A stretch of 64,000 nt of DNA from Fragilariopsis cylindrus CCMP1102. Its lineage: Eukaryota; Bacillariophyta; Bacillariophyceae; Bacillariales; Bacillariaceae. Below the pieces are notes generated by a model. The model was given only the letters and a program-made list of their open reading frames with translations. It ran no database searches and was not told where the DNA came from. The stretch lies in contig FMBT01000311.1 of assembly GCA_900095095.1 (NCBI GenBank), forward strand, positions 186,001-250,000, read 5' to 3'. Positions 43,575 to 54,331 of this stretch are shown in pieces (the first letter of the stretch is position 1; each line of letters starts with the position of its first letter). The translations under genes were made by a program, and so were the position numbers.

Positions 43575-44733
43575 CTAAAGAATGAAATACACAAAATAAA
43601 TATCGATCCAGATTATGCAGAAAAATTATGGCATATTGTTTTTTCGATTTTTCAAATTATACCACACAACTTTTATTAATTGTAAGCTACTTTTATGGAA
43701 ACTGGAGTCTATCTACCCTTTAGTGATTTATTTCACAAGACTAGAAGGAACATGGAGACCTATTTTAGAAATTCACTGTCTGTACACATTTTCAAAAAAA
43801 ATGGTTGGATAACAGAACTGGCAAAACATGGTTTTTCTTTCACTAGTAAAAAAGTCACATAAATAGAAAAAAATACAGTTTGCATCCCCTCAGGATGGGG
43901 GTACAAGTACCAGTAGAAAGTAGCATGCTACATCCCCTCAGCATCCCCTCAGGATGGGAGTAGAAAGAAATCGCTTAAGTGGACCCTGCTCCAAAATATG
44001 AAAAATAATGAATGTTTTCCAATCGTGCACCAAAAACTCATTCCGGAATGAAATGTAGTGACTGGCTTTACAGTAATGCATGCATAGCATACTGATTGGA
44101 ATTTGTTAGATGATGTTCATCAGATTCAGATGATCGAGATGCGACTTCCCTCTCTCTACTGCTTCTTCACACACACACACACACACACACACATAACATA
44201 ACATACGGTACGCATTTCACTACAAACTAAGATGTACAACAAATCAGGAATTTAAAAGCTATAACTGATCCCGTCGAATCGAATAGAATCGAATCGAATC
44301 GAGTTGTATTGTTTGCTGTGATATATCCCTACTGAAAGACATACTATGAAACAAGAAAAAGATAAAGGGAAATTCGATTACATGTAACGTGCTTATTTTA
44401 TTATACCTCATTTATGTTTATAATCATTTATTTATGTCCGAGACTCACGACAGGCGAGACCTCAACGAGCTCGAAAAGACGCTCTTCACGGGCCTGATTG
44501 ATTAATAAGTGTACGTCCGGCTTTGGATTAATTTCTCCGAAATACTTGGCCTCCAACCACTCCTATCTTATTTTTGTCGTCAACAATCTTCCATTCTTTA
44601 TTTATATCATCCATCATATTTCGTTCTTTTTTTCCTCCGCATTAATGCGAAGAAAAGTAAGGACGATATGTGTTAGGTCTTTCCATTCCATCGGTATCAC
44701 AGATAGACTGTACGCACGAGACGTATCTTTTGT
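43575..44733. repeat. Intergenic region with microsatellites
   Basis: Holds a near-duplicated word GCATCCCCTCAGGATGGG near 43883-43958 (three partial copies), a (CA)n tract near 44166-44193 and a TCGAA pentanucleotide array near 44271-44303. No gene seen. Confidence 0.5.
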
Positions 44734-45948
44734 TTATAATTCAGAACGTGCGGAGTGGCAGTATGAGCAACCACCACACAAATTATCCATGTCACCACCA
44801 CAATGACGACCCTCGTTCCTATTTTTTGTGTCTTCCGCACACCAACTGTCGCATACGCCACTTGGCGAAGGGCTAGGGGCAATTGGATGGCAGTATGAGC
44901 AACCACCACACAAATTATCCATGTCACCACCACAATGACGACCCTCGTTCCTATTTTTTGTGTCACCCGCACACCAACTGTCGCATACGCCACTTGGCGA
45001 AGGGCTAGGGGCAATTGGATGGCAGTATGAGCAACCACCACACAAATTATCCATGTCACCACCACAATGACGACCCTCGTTCCTATTTTTTGTGTCACCC
45101 GCACACCAACTGTCGCATACGCCACTTGGTGAAGGGCTAGGGGCAGGACCAGGGGTATCAACTTGAAGCTTGATGTTTGTAATCGTGTATTTACAATTGG
45201 TATCCTTGTTTAGTATACCACAATTAGCCCATCCACCATCACCACTACCACCATTCCAGAGATCACTCATAAAGTGAAATGGCGCACCCTCCTGTGTTCC
45301 ACGATTGAGAGCTAAGTAATTTGGGTAGCGGCTAATGAGATGACAGTTGGTTCTATCTAAATCACACTTGTCCATTGTCCATGTTCCAGCAGCATCAATT
45401 TTTCCGTGGAAATAACCGCTTCCTCCAATAGCATCTCCCCAATCTGGTTCCAAACATTGAGGACTGGGATGATCGGCACACATAATTGCAGTTGTCAATT
45501 TTTCACCTTCACCATGACATAAACCTCCCTCAATGAGATCAATTTCACCCGTCGACCACTGTGGAAAACGCCAATTATTGGGCGTGAACCAAAGTGGGGA
45601 TGGCCATACTTTTTGACAACCCGACCATTCAGCCTCAAACGTGATATCTGTTCCTTTCTGCATGTCCCAAGTCCATGTATCTTGGGTTGAATAGCCCCAG
45701 CAGCCTTGCTTGTCCTGAATTTTACCCATATCCAACGAAATTGATGTAGGATCGCCCTTGCACTGACTAATGCCTTCACTTTTATATCCATAACCTCTAG
45801 AATCGGCACAAGAATAACTGCTTTCTAACTTTTTCCAAACTGAAGTTTCCTCCCCAAATGGAACGTATTCGTTACATATGGAGGCAGTAGAGGAACCAAC
45901 GGCCAAAGAAGCGAGAAAGAAAGATTTAAGTTGAATATTGAGATTCAT
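44734..45948 (-). CDS. Secreted GH16-like glucanase with three Cys-rich modules
   Basis: 404 residues, intronless, ATG start, with signal peptide (NLNIQLKSFFLASLAVGSST). The N-terminal 270 residues carry a GH16-type catalytic motif in WSTGEIDLIEGG (ExDxxE: nucleophile Glu, Asp, acid/base Glu) inside LWFTPNNWRFPQWSTGEIDL, together with many Trp/Gly residues and paired Cys. The C-terminal region has three copies of a 44-residue module, SGVCDSWCAGDTKNRNEGRH...CGGDMDNLCGGCSYCHP, each with eight Cys and joined by APSPSPS linkers, reminiscent of small carbohydrate-binding or defensin-like knots. The terminal tetrapeptide is RSEL, not a strict ER-retention signal. Likely acts on beta-1,3/1,4-glucans such as chrysolaminarin or cell-wall callose; specificity unknown. 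Confidence 0.78.
   Translation of the reverse strand: MNLNIQLKSFFLASLAVGSSTASICNEYVPFGEETSVWKKLESSYSCADSRGYGYKSEGISQCKGDPTSISLDMGKIQDKQGCWGYSTQDTWTWDMQKGTDITFEAEWSGCQKVWPSPLWFTPNNWRFPQWSTGEIDLIEGGLCHGEGEKLTTAIMCADHPSPQCLEPDWGDAIGGSGYFHGKIDAAGTWTMDKCDLDRTNCHLISRYPNYLALNRGTQEGAPFHFMSDLWNGGSGDGGWANCGILNKDTNCKYTITNIKLQVDTPGPAPSPSPSGVCDSWCAGDTKNRNEGRHCGGDMDNLCGGCSYCHPIAPSPSPSGVCDSWCAGDTKNRNEGRHCGGDMDNLCGGCSYCHPIAPSPSPSGVCDSWCAEDTKNRNEGRHCGGDMDNLCGGCSYCHSARSEL
44757..45151. repeat. Intragenic 132-bp tandem repeat, 3 copies
   Basis: GGCAGTATGAGCAACCACCA starts copies at 44757, 44889 and 45021 (exact 132-bp steps). Copies are almost identical; copy 1 has TCTTCC where the others have TCACCC. In frame, each encodes the 44-residue Cys-rich module of the GH16-like gene. 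Near-identity at silent sites implies recent duplication or gene conversion. Confidence 0.92.
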
Positions 45949-46493
45949 GATGTATCGTTGTTTTTGATTTTGTTTAGATCTTGTTTTTGTGAGAAGATAA
46001 GTTTAAGTTTTGTGATCATTACAAAGTGAGTTTTAAAACGGCACAAAAATTGTTCCATTTCGATTTACCTCTCTGTTGTTTCAAGCGATACCTCTAACAA
46101 TTCGAGTAGGTGTCACTCGTTATCGTTAGTAAATTAATAAATTCTGACAAAGAAAGATACAATACGCACGATGATATCAACACGTATGGTAATTTCCGAT
46201 CCAACGGAAAGTCGTGCCAAAAGAAAAATCCTGAATTCACATAAAAACAAAACGAATATGATGCCATTCTCGCCATTCTGAATACTTTCAAGTGTCGTCA
46301 ATCATTATTTATTAACTCCTGCCAAAAGAAAAATCCTGAATTCACATAAAAACAAAAAACAAAAATCAAATTTTTTCAAATCTTCTCTTTCAGATCTGAA
46401 ATTTTCAAATCGTGTTTCAAATCTTCTCTTTCAGATCTGAAATTTTCAAATCGTGCATTCAAATCTTCTCATTCAAATCTTCTCTTACCTATT
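45949..46493. repeat. Spacer with nested local duplications
   Basis: A segment GCCAAAAGAAAAATCCTGAA (extending about 35 bp) occurs at 46216 and 46321. A 41-bp unit containing TCAGATCTGAAATTTTCAAA is tandemly duplicated from about 46377 to 46455, with a partial third copy. The palindrome CAGATCTG is included in each. This lies directly before dispersed repeat copy 2. Confidence 0.75.
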
Positions 46494-46759
46494 AGATCGA
46501 ATCACGCGGGACCCTTTATAAGCAAATAATGAATTTACCCCTGACTGAACATCCATCAACAACAAGCACGAAGGCAAGCAGAAGTAAGCAAAGGAATGCT
46601 GATAGTTAGAATAGTTAGAATTAAAAGCTATCGCCAGTGTATCATTCTGAGATTCTGTAGATAGATTTGACCAGTGGTTTTCATTCAGTAGTAACTTAAA
46701 ATATTATCATGTATGATGGGTCTTTTTTTTAATTAATTAACTTGGTATAGAGTCTATGT
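46494..46759. repeat. Dispersed 266-bp repeat, copy 2
   Basis: Same orientation and length as the copy at 42581-42846, differing by scattered substitutions and small indels (for example a longer T run near 46722). No coding capacity, no inverted termini. Confidence 0.8.
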
Positions 46760-47336
46760 TTGTCCGTGTGTCCAGCACATTTCTGTGGGTTGTAATGGTA
46801 TAATAGTGTAGGATACTCATATGCTAGGTAGGACATCTTGTCCGTCAATAACAAATCATGCCCTATTCATGAGTGTTGCCAAGTAGATTCATTTCTATTT
46901 TGAAGTAAACTGTGGGGCTGTGCTGATACTTGTACACTGAGAAACATTTCTCTTATGATGAAGTTAAATGTTATCATAGCAATGATTAAATAAGCAAACA
47001 ACTGTATCTCCATTAACAGGGCTCTAATGAACACAATATATGATCATGTTCATACCTTTTTTTCTTGATGAAGAGCAGATTATTCGCTCAATTTTTAGTT
47101 TTGTTTGTCTCGATGATCATTGATTCGTTGTGTCTATTGGCTTGATTATAGAATTGAGAGACGGTAAACGGCGGTAATCAAATCGTAGAAGTGGTTGCCG
47201 ACCGACCAGTGACTGCACTAATTCTCTAGCTAGTCGATATTATGCAAGGAAATCGTCCTGCTCTTGCTTAGCATCCCATACTGACTACTATTTTCCAATT
47301 ATTCATTATTTTGTTGCAGGAAAATAATATTGAGAT
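46760..47336. promoter_or_regulatory. Upstream region of twin-MYND gene
   Basis: About 580 nt upstream of a plus-strand ATG; ends TTGCAGGAAAATAATATTGA, so a 5'-UTR intron with its acceptor at 47319 is possible. No other feature seen. Confidence 0.35.
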
Positions 47337-48437
47337 ATGAGTGAAAATCTAGTCAAAAGGATTGACATGTTCAGTGGTGTAGCGGTAGATATAGTGGAAT
47401 GGGATTTCTTATCTATGACAGTAGGTAGTTTCAAGAAAAGATTCAAAGAATCCATCGAAAAACCGCTGCGGCTTCTTCTGAACGATTTCAATAGGAATCC
47501 AAGGGTTGCAATTCATTCATTGCCGAAAGCTTCAATTCTCGGGCTGGTTAGTGGATTGGCCAATTACTACAAAGTTATGTTGTCCAATTTAGCTCAACAA
47601 ACAAGAATGAATGTTCGCGAGAACTATGGATCATTCAATTCACGTCAAGTTTGTTTCGTTTACCTCCAGAGTGTCAGTAAAATTCGTAAAACTTGTTTGG
47701 CTATAATCGATGAAGATCGAACGGCCCCGATTATTCTAAGTAGAAGAAGCATAGATGAAATGGAAGGAACGTTCACAGGACCAGCATTTGCTCCACAGCT
47801 TTCTACGCTTCGGCGAGCTCAACCTGGAATAACTTTCCCGCTACTTGTGTGTTGGAAGATTGCAGAGCTAGTACCAACTAACTGCCCTGGTACCTTTCTT
47901 GAGCCGAAGATCATCAACTATATTTCAGAAGCTGGTCTGAGCGATATCCCTCCATCTATTTCGAACGAACCTAAAACAGATGATGTGCAATCGAAAAATA
48001 ATGCATACATCAACGCAGGTTTGGGTGGTACAAAATTTCTATTTGAGAGCGCTCTTATGGCTAAACCTGATTTACACCGTTACATACATGAAACGTGTGC
48101 TATATGCGAAAGCTCTGGCATAGAGAAACTCCTGAAGTGTTCTCGATGTCGCGTTGCACGCTACTGCGGAAGAGAGCATCAAGTCGAGCACTGGAGTATT
48201 CACAAAAAACATTGTAAACGTCTTCGATTTTTTGCAATCCTTAAATCCGATGCCGAGTTATGTCCTTATCTAGGTAAAGTGTGTGCTTTGTGTAAAGATC
48301 CTGATGGTGGCGACGACAAGAATCTTGAACAGTGCACGAGATGCAACGTAGCATATTACTGTGGTAAAGATCATCAGGTCGAACACTGGTCTGTACATAA
48401 AAAGCATTGCAAACGTCTATGTGACCTTAAAAAATAA
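47337..48437 (+). CDS. Twin MYND zinc-finger protein
   Basis: 366 residues, ATG start, no introns. The N-terminal 240 residues have no recognised domain (VKRIDMFSGVAVDIVEWDFL, FKKRFKESIEKPLRLLLNDF). Two MYND fingers follow at about 253-295 and 317-362: CAICESSGIEKLLKCSRCRV...CGREHQVEHWSIHKKHC and CALCKDPDGG...CTRCNVAYYCGKDHQVEHW. Their tails (HQVEHWS[IV]HKKHCKRL) are almost the same, suggesting internal duplication. MYND fingers bind Pro-rich peptides and recruit partners; no SET domain here, so not a methyltransferase by itself. The neighbouring minus-strand gene encodes a SET protein without MYND. Confidence 0.82.
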   Translation: MSENLVKRIDMFSGVAVDIVEWDFLSMTVGSFKKRFKESIEKPLRLLLNDFNRNPRVAIHSLPKASILGLVSGLANYYKVMLSNLAQQTRMNVRENYGSFNSRQVCFVYLQSVSKIRKTCLAIIDEDRTAPIILSRRSIDEMEGTFTGPAFAPQLSTLRRAQPGITFPLLVCWKIAELVPTNCPGTFLEPKIINYISEAGLSDIPPSISNEPKTDDVQSKNNAYINAGLGGTKFLFESALMAKPDLHRYIHETCAICESSGIEKLLKCSRCRVARYCGREHQVEHWSIHKKHCKRLRFFAILKSDAELCPYLGKVCALCKDPDGGDDKNLEQCTRCNVAYYCGKDHQVEHWSVHKKHCKRLCDLKK

Positions 48438-48618
48438 ACGTTGGATGGACCCTTAAAAATTTTATTAATTATTTGTATAGCTAGGTTTTCATTTCAATTC
48501 ATTTCATTCGATTCGATTCGATTCGCTTTCGATGCCATTTTTGATTTAGTTAATCGAAATTTCCTGTGGATGACATCCCACCGTGCGTGTGTGTGTGTGT
48601 GGTATATTATGGGCTGAA
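48438..48618. repeat. Convergent spacer with (ATTCG)n array
   Basis: Short tail-to-tail spacer. An ATTCG pentanucleotide array lies near 48505-48525 and a (GT)n tract near 48586-48600. Confidence 0.6.
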
Positions 48619-49375
48619 TTAATATTTTGTATCCCCTCCATGGTACCATTTGAGTGTCCTTTCAATATCAATCCCTCTATAGGAACCGATACCTTCACTA
48701 TTCTGAACAGCTATCAATTCTCTTTCAAGATACGTTCGTGCTAAATTTTGATTTTTAATTTCATTTTCATTTTCATTTGAGGTTGTGCCTGTTGTTGATG
48801 TTGTTTTTTTTGTTCTTGCATTTAAAGAAATTTGATACCCACTTCTTAGAAATGATCTAACAAATGCACCACTACCTAATCCTTGTTTTTGGAGTAATAA
48901 AAGTCCACGATCAACTGATTTGATAGCCTTATCACTTTCACTTTCATTACCATCCTTGTCATCGTCATTACCATTACCATTACTATTATTACTTTCTTCG
49001 ACATTAAAAAGTGACAATTCATCAAATATTGTATTTAATTCAATCATACGATCATCACCACCATACTCATTCCCCTCCTGACACATAGTACAATCACATA
49101 CAAATGAATATTTGTTTTCTAAATAGGTACGTCGATCGAATGTTGATAAACATTCGGATGGACCATAACTTGTAAATATTTCTTCCCCGGCATGTATAGT
49201 ACGTGTTGCCTGTATTAATGTTTTTTGTAGATCTGGACGCCAGATATGAGTCACATTTGGACGACAACTATGATTAATTCTTGATATTGTTAAAAATAAT
49301 CCACTATTAATTTCATCACCTAATTGGAATGAATTTGTTTCATATATACCAGTTATTGTATCATTATTATTATTA

Positions 49376-49406
<31 letters not shown>

Positions 49407-49926
49407 CATCGTTCTCACTTGTATGACAAGATGATAAGTTCATGTATGCGTTGGCTGTTCTTTCCGATAATTTGTGAAATTCAACATGGATATTATTTGC
49501 AAATATCATATCAGCTTCTTCTTGTGTTGATGCAGTAAATATTTTACCCGGAACACGTATTGCAGCACCTTCTCTCATTATTTCATCACCTTCTTGATAG
49601 GATCGTAATACACGTACACCTTTTCCTTTCATATTGATATTGTCATCATTATTATCATTCTCATTTATATTGTCATTATTATTTGGATTTGAATCGAATA
49701 CCTCAAAATCATTTTTTTGTACTAATGGTGTATGTTCATGTTCGTAATTCTTTTTACGATAGTCATGTTCATTTAATAAACGTTGACCACGTTCCGCTTC
49801 TGCTTCTACTGTTGCTGCCACTGAATCATCGAACAAAAAGTTATTATTGTTGGAGAATGAATCATCAGTTGACGAATCATCCTCGCTTTCACCAAAACAA
49901 TCAAAGGGATCTTCATCATTATTCAT
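48619..49926 (-). CDS. SET-domain protein
   Basis: The frame extends upstream from a TTG, but the first ATG is at 49926 (MNNDEDPFDCFGE), giving 435 residues. SET landmarks: GKGVRVLRSYQEGDEIMREG (SET-N), INHSCRPNVTHIW (NHSCxPN, cofactor-binding), RTIHAGEEIFTSYGP (GEEIxxxYG, catalytic Tyr) and a post-SET-like CDCTMCQEG. An Asn/Asp insertion interrupts the SET-I region. Similar stand-alone SET proteins methylate histone or non-histone Lys; I cannot assign a substrate. Head-to-head with glucosyltransferase 2. Confidence 0.82.
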
Positions 49927-50441
49927 CTTTTCTTTTTTTGTTTCTTTTTTTTGTAGACAGACAATCTTACTAAAAAAAAGACGTTCGCGAAGTGATGGTC
50001 GAATGGAATCAATCTCTATAAAATGGTTACTACTGTATGATGCAACTATCAAAGTACAAACAATTCCAAGAAGATGGCAGTTGATTGATCATGCAATGAT
50101 CATTACGGTAGCTGTTTTCAATTTTCAATTTTGGAAAATTATTTTAACAGATCACTCTTCTGGCCGTCAACTTACTTGTTATACGTTCATTCGACAGTGG
50201 TAATGTGACATTCGACCTAAATAAGTTGGTGGCGTACGGACCAACTTGAACCAAGTTAGGAACACCTATGCCCAGTGAAGCACGACTAAGCACACGCCCC
50301 TAGGTAGCGCGAAACTATCATAAGAACATCTTCTTCACATCATAGAACTTCTCACACTCGGCTCTTAAATTGGACTGCGTCAAGAGATTGTCTCACAACA
50401 AAACTAATCATCAAAAAGGAAAAGAAGAAGAAGAAGACACC
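49927..50441. promoter_or_regulatory. Divergent intergenic region
   Basis: Between the SET protein and glucosyltransferase 2, 515 nt. An A/G-rich (GAAAAGAAGAAGAAGAAG) tract leads into the plus-strand ATG, with CACC before it (Kozak-like). Confidence 0.4.
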
Positions 50442-52253
50442 ATGAACAGCATCGCTACTACAAATGAAAAGAAAACACTCCGCAAGGTTACAATCATGAC
50501 CACGGGAAGCCGTGGTGATATTCAACCATTTGTTGCCATCGGGATTGCATTGAAAAAGGCAGGTTATGATGTCCGCGTCTTGACACAACCGTCCAAGACC
50601 CACGCGATGCTCCTCGATGACTTCGGTTTGGAACACGTTCCATTCGGCATCGACGTCGACCGGTATATGTGGGAAAATGAAGAGGCCAGAAAATCGATGG
50701 AAACGGGCAATACCCTACAATTCTTTAAGTGTATTGGCAGTATTGTTGAAAAGGAGGCCGCGTCCAGCTGCAATCCCTTTTACGACGAGTTCATTGCACG
50801 AGAAGGAGAACACCGTCCCGATCTACTCTTGGTCAGTTATCTCAACAGATACTTCGGGCTGTATGCAAGGCATGTCTTGAAAATCCCCACAATCGAAATA
50901 GATTTGCAGCATTGGGTATTCGACGATCCGGCACGTGCACCAATTGGAATGCCAACTCTGCCCCTAGGTATGCACAAACTCATCCAGACAAAGCTGATGG
51001 TTCCAGCAGATCACAAAATCTTTAAACTATTCCACAAATGCCTTACGGATATTATTATCTCGAAGGAGGAGGATAACTCGAAGACTAAACCCACATCTTC
51101 TTCCTCCAACAATGAGTCGTTAGCAACAGTACGCCTGGATGAATTTATCCTTTATGATCAGCTATTCGAAGCGCTGGTGAACCATTCGCCGCTTTTACCA
51201 ATGCTGATTTGCCAGTCTCCCCTTTTCAAAGATGTCTTGCATCCTACGCTTCCATCGTCATATAATAGACGTTTCATCGGTCCAGTTATAATCGAAGATA
51301 CCGATCAGATAGGAGGAGACGCAGCTCAAAGCTTTGGACCTGATTCCGAAAGGAAGAGAATAAAGGAGTTTATCGCATCGGATATCAAAAGGAAACCAGT
51401 CTACATGGGCTGGGGAAGCATGATTCGCAAATCGACCCAAGAAATGGCACTTTTCGCCGTAGAAGCATTGGTGATGAGCAACCAAAGGGGTATAATTTTG
51501 GGGGGTTCGGCCGGACTAAGCCTGGAGATGCTAGAACGTGCCGGCAATTCGACAAACGATGATGATTTCAAACAAATCATGGATTATGCGAAAGAAAACG
51601 TGATTTTTGTCGACAAAGCTCCTCATGAATGGCTCTTCTCACAGGTTTCTTTGACAATACACCATGGTGGAGCAGGTACAACGAATGGTAAGAATAATAC
51701 AATCATCAGTTTCTTCCTAAATTTTGTGTGAATCATCGATCTTATTCTAACTAATCAATCGAATGGCTCTGATTTCTAATAAAATTTCTTTATCGTACGT
51801 ATTATATTGATTGTATAATATCTATGTTGTGCAGCGGCATTACGAGCTGGTGTTCCCACAATCGTCACGCCCGTTTTTGGGGACCAATATGATAATTCAT
51901 TTGCGGTCCAAAATCTCGGAGTCGGAGTCGGTTTCGAGCAGCAGCTGCAGAAAATCAGCGCAAAAGACCTCTCGCAGGCCATCCACACCGTTATGAACGA
52001 CCCGGCCATGGCGATGAGAGCAAAGGAAGTCGGAAAACAAGTGCGGAAAGAATGCGGGTGCAAAGCAATTGTGGAAGAAGTCGAAAGATACTGGAGAGAG
52101 GATGTAACCACCGGAAAGCTTTTAACAGGCATCCAAGACTGGAAGTCAGCTACCAAAGAGATGAAATCAAGGAACGAGAGGAAGACCCTACGAAATCGTG
52201 TCGTGCTAGGGTCTGCTTTGGTCGTAGCAATTATCGCCTTCCTCATAAAGTAG
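50442..52253 (+). CDS. Sterol-glucosyltransferase-like GT1 protein 2, one intron, tail anchor
   Basis: The ATG at 50442 (MNSIATTNEKKTLRK) has the best context; 24 codons of in-frame extension are possible. Exons 50442-51687 and 51835-52253 join through a 147-nt intron (GTAAGA...GTGCAG, phase 1) to 554 residues. Signatures: TTGSRGDIQPFVAIGIALKK at the N-terminus and HHGGAGTTN|AALRAGVPTI across the junction, then FGDQYDNSFAVQNLGVGVGF. The family transfers glucose from UDP-glucose to sterols or related lipids. Unlike paralogue 1, the C-terminus ends in a hydrophobic segment (VVLGSALVVAIIAFLIK), a likely tail anchor. The intron lies 12 nt further 3' in the alignment than that of paralogue 1. Confidence 0.88.
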
Positions 52254-52279
52254 TGTAAATACTAGTAAAAGAAGAACCA

Positions 52280-53281
52280 ATGCTCGACTCTTACGAAGTA
52301 CATCGGAACCGCGTCGATAGATTGTCATCATCATCGGCGTTATTGGAAATAGAAATGCGACGATTAAACAGCAACAATAAATATCTCAAAAGTCGTCCCT
52401 CTCTATCAATGATTGGGGATGACGATGGTATTGCGAGTAGAACACGTTCTCGTAAAAAGACAGCGTCGTTGGTAGCGACGAAATGAGATATACCGACTAC
52501 TATTACTATTCAGTTTATTAGTTGGTTAGATCAAGACGATCTTACTAATTTGAGTCTGGTATCAAAGTAATTACATGATACTATTGCTAATGAACCTGGA
52601 AATGAAGATACAATTCATCCTGTTTTTGAAATCAGTGGAAGTTCGATAACAGTATTATGTCAAAATTTACAGAACCATTTCTTGAACAAGAAGACAGCAA
52701 AAAAGTTATAACGTTATCAGATTACGAGATTCAAGGATTTAAGCAAATTTGATACTGACGAATATGACTCCGAGAATGAAGAATATAAGTCTACTTCTAG
52801 ATTAGAAGAGATCGCAAAAAATGTTCAAATGAATGGAATTACATCATTGTTAGACCTATCTTCTAATCCTATCCAGCCGTTCTCTAGTTATATCATAGAC
52901 ATCCTTCTGATTATTTTGCCAAAATTACGTTATGTCAATTTCTCAAATAGATGTGTTACTACTTATCCAATCCTTGGACAATTTTTAGATAATTGTCCTC
53001 CTTTGGAAATAGTAACTTCAAATAATAGTGGGAGTCACACCTACTTAAGTGGTCTCGCGATGAAAACTTCCAATAATCTAAAGGAAATCCATATGGACAA
53101 TTCAAATTTCATCATTTTGTGGAACAAAGATAGATTTGCCAACTTAAAGAAACACCAAGATGTCTTCATATTCCACGAATGTTGCAAGGCTCTTGAACAT
53201 GTTTCGATTCGAAACATAAAACATGACATATTCAGCATCACTACTTCTTATAGATCTATATCATCACTAAGTAGTTGTTAA
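52280..53281 (+). pseudogene. F-box/LRR-like diatom family pseudogene
   Basis: One plus-strand frame reads as a single protein from the ATG at 52280 but is interrupted by TGA at 52484, TAA at 52568 and TAA at 52709, then runs on to 53281. Blocks include ITIQFISWLDQDDLTNLSLV (F-box-like), PVFEISGSSITVLCQNLQN, KNVQMNGITSLLDLSSNPIQ and ILPKLRYVNFSNRC (LRR-like). From memory the same order occurs in a large pennate-diatom family. All three stops would be sense codons (CGA or CAA) after one T-to-C change each. The frame is not shifted. The 3' end looks truncated relative to the expected LRR repeats. Confidence 0.7.
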
Positions 53282-54331
53282 ATACTTGCAGTGCATAGTA
53301 GTAGTAGTAGCAGTAGACTGCTGCCATATTCCATCAAAACTATATCTCGCCTTTTGGCCCAAGCTACAGACCTGTGGACTCGCATCAATCAGAGGCTATC
53401 TCTTGACATGCATGTGGCGTTGTTTAGTTTTAGGTAGCAGTTGAGCTATTCTGGTGAGACTGAAGGCTTGTAAGTTAATTGTCCATCATCTCAGAGAGAA
53501 TCAACATTGACAATCAATACTTGCTACTGCTCCTGCTACTACTTTGAAGTAGAGGGTAAAACTGAGAGGAGAAATCAACAAAGATGATGTTGAAAGCAAC
53601 AGGATAACCATATATTAATCAATTGAATTTAGTTGGAGGATCAATCACTCCTTGCCCACCTAGGGATCATGATTTGTAGTGTAGCAACCCTTAATAAAAA
53701 CAACATTATTCAATCTGATTTTGGTTTGATTTAATTGATTATTGATTATTGGTTAATATTAGTTTGTTGCATATTGTGAAATAGCCAATTCCATAAAATA
53801 ATACCAGCTAGAAGAAACCCTTCCACAACCCAACCAAAATTACTTATTTATATAAGAGTATTATAATATCATATTATTTTATTTTCCTGGAGTATTTTTA
53901 TTGGAGTTAGTTGTACTTATGCAATAGAGAAAATGGCAGAGGCCAGGATCTCTATCACGGAGGTGAGTGTTTTTGTATTTTAAATACCTGATGATGGCAT
54001 TAAGACATTCATACTTTATACACCTATTGTTTAATACTGTAAGGGTTACACCTCCTCCGATCATTAATTGGGCTAGCCTACACTAGAACTAGAACAGTAA
54101 CAAAAGCACAAGGGGTCGGGGGAAACCTCGCAAACTTTGAATATTTTTTTGATATTTTTTGTGATTGTTTGATCTCTAGCGACGCACACCTACTTCAAAA
54201 AATGTGCAGTAAAGTATCATCGTCAAGATCATAACACATAATAACGATAGCAGCCATCGGTAGCTATTCGAGTGCCGTCTTTGTTGTCATCGATCCCGCA
54301 GCAGTTGCCAATAAGATCTATAATAGATAAC
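53282..54331. other. Intergenic region, no confident gene
   Basis: About 1 kb. A 61-codon minus frame at 53879-54064 (TLTVLNNRCIKYECLNAII) is faintly protein-like but isolated. A (GTA)n stretch near 53298. Otherwise nothing recognised. Confidence 0.35.

Noticed and set aside
42581-46759. LTR retrotransposon bounded by the two 266-bp repeats
   Set aside because: No gag, protease, reverse transcriptase or integrase between them; the interior holds a host-like GH16 gene.
53350-53380. U2 snRNA-like word (CTCGCCTTTTGGCCCAAG)
   Set aside because: The sequence following it does not match the conserved U2 branch-site region, so it is probably chance.
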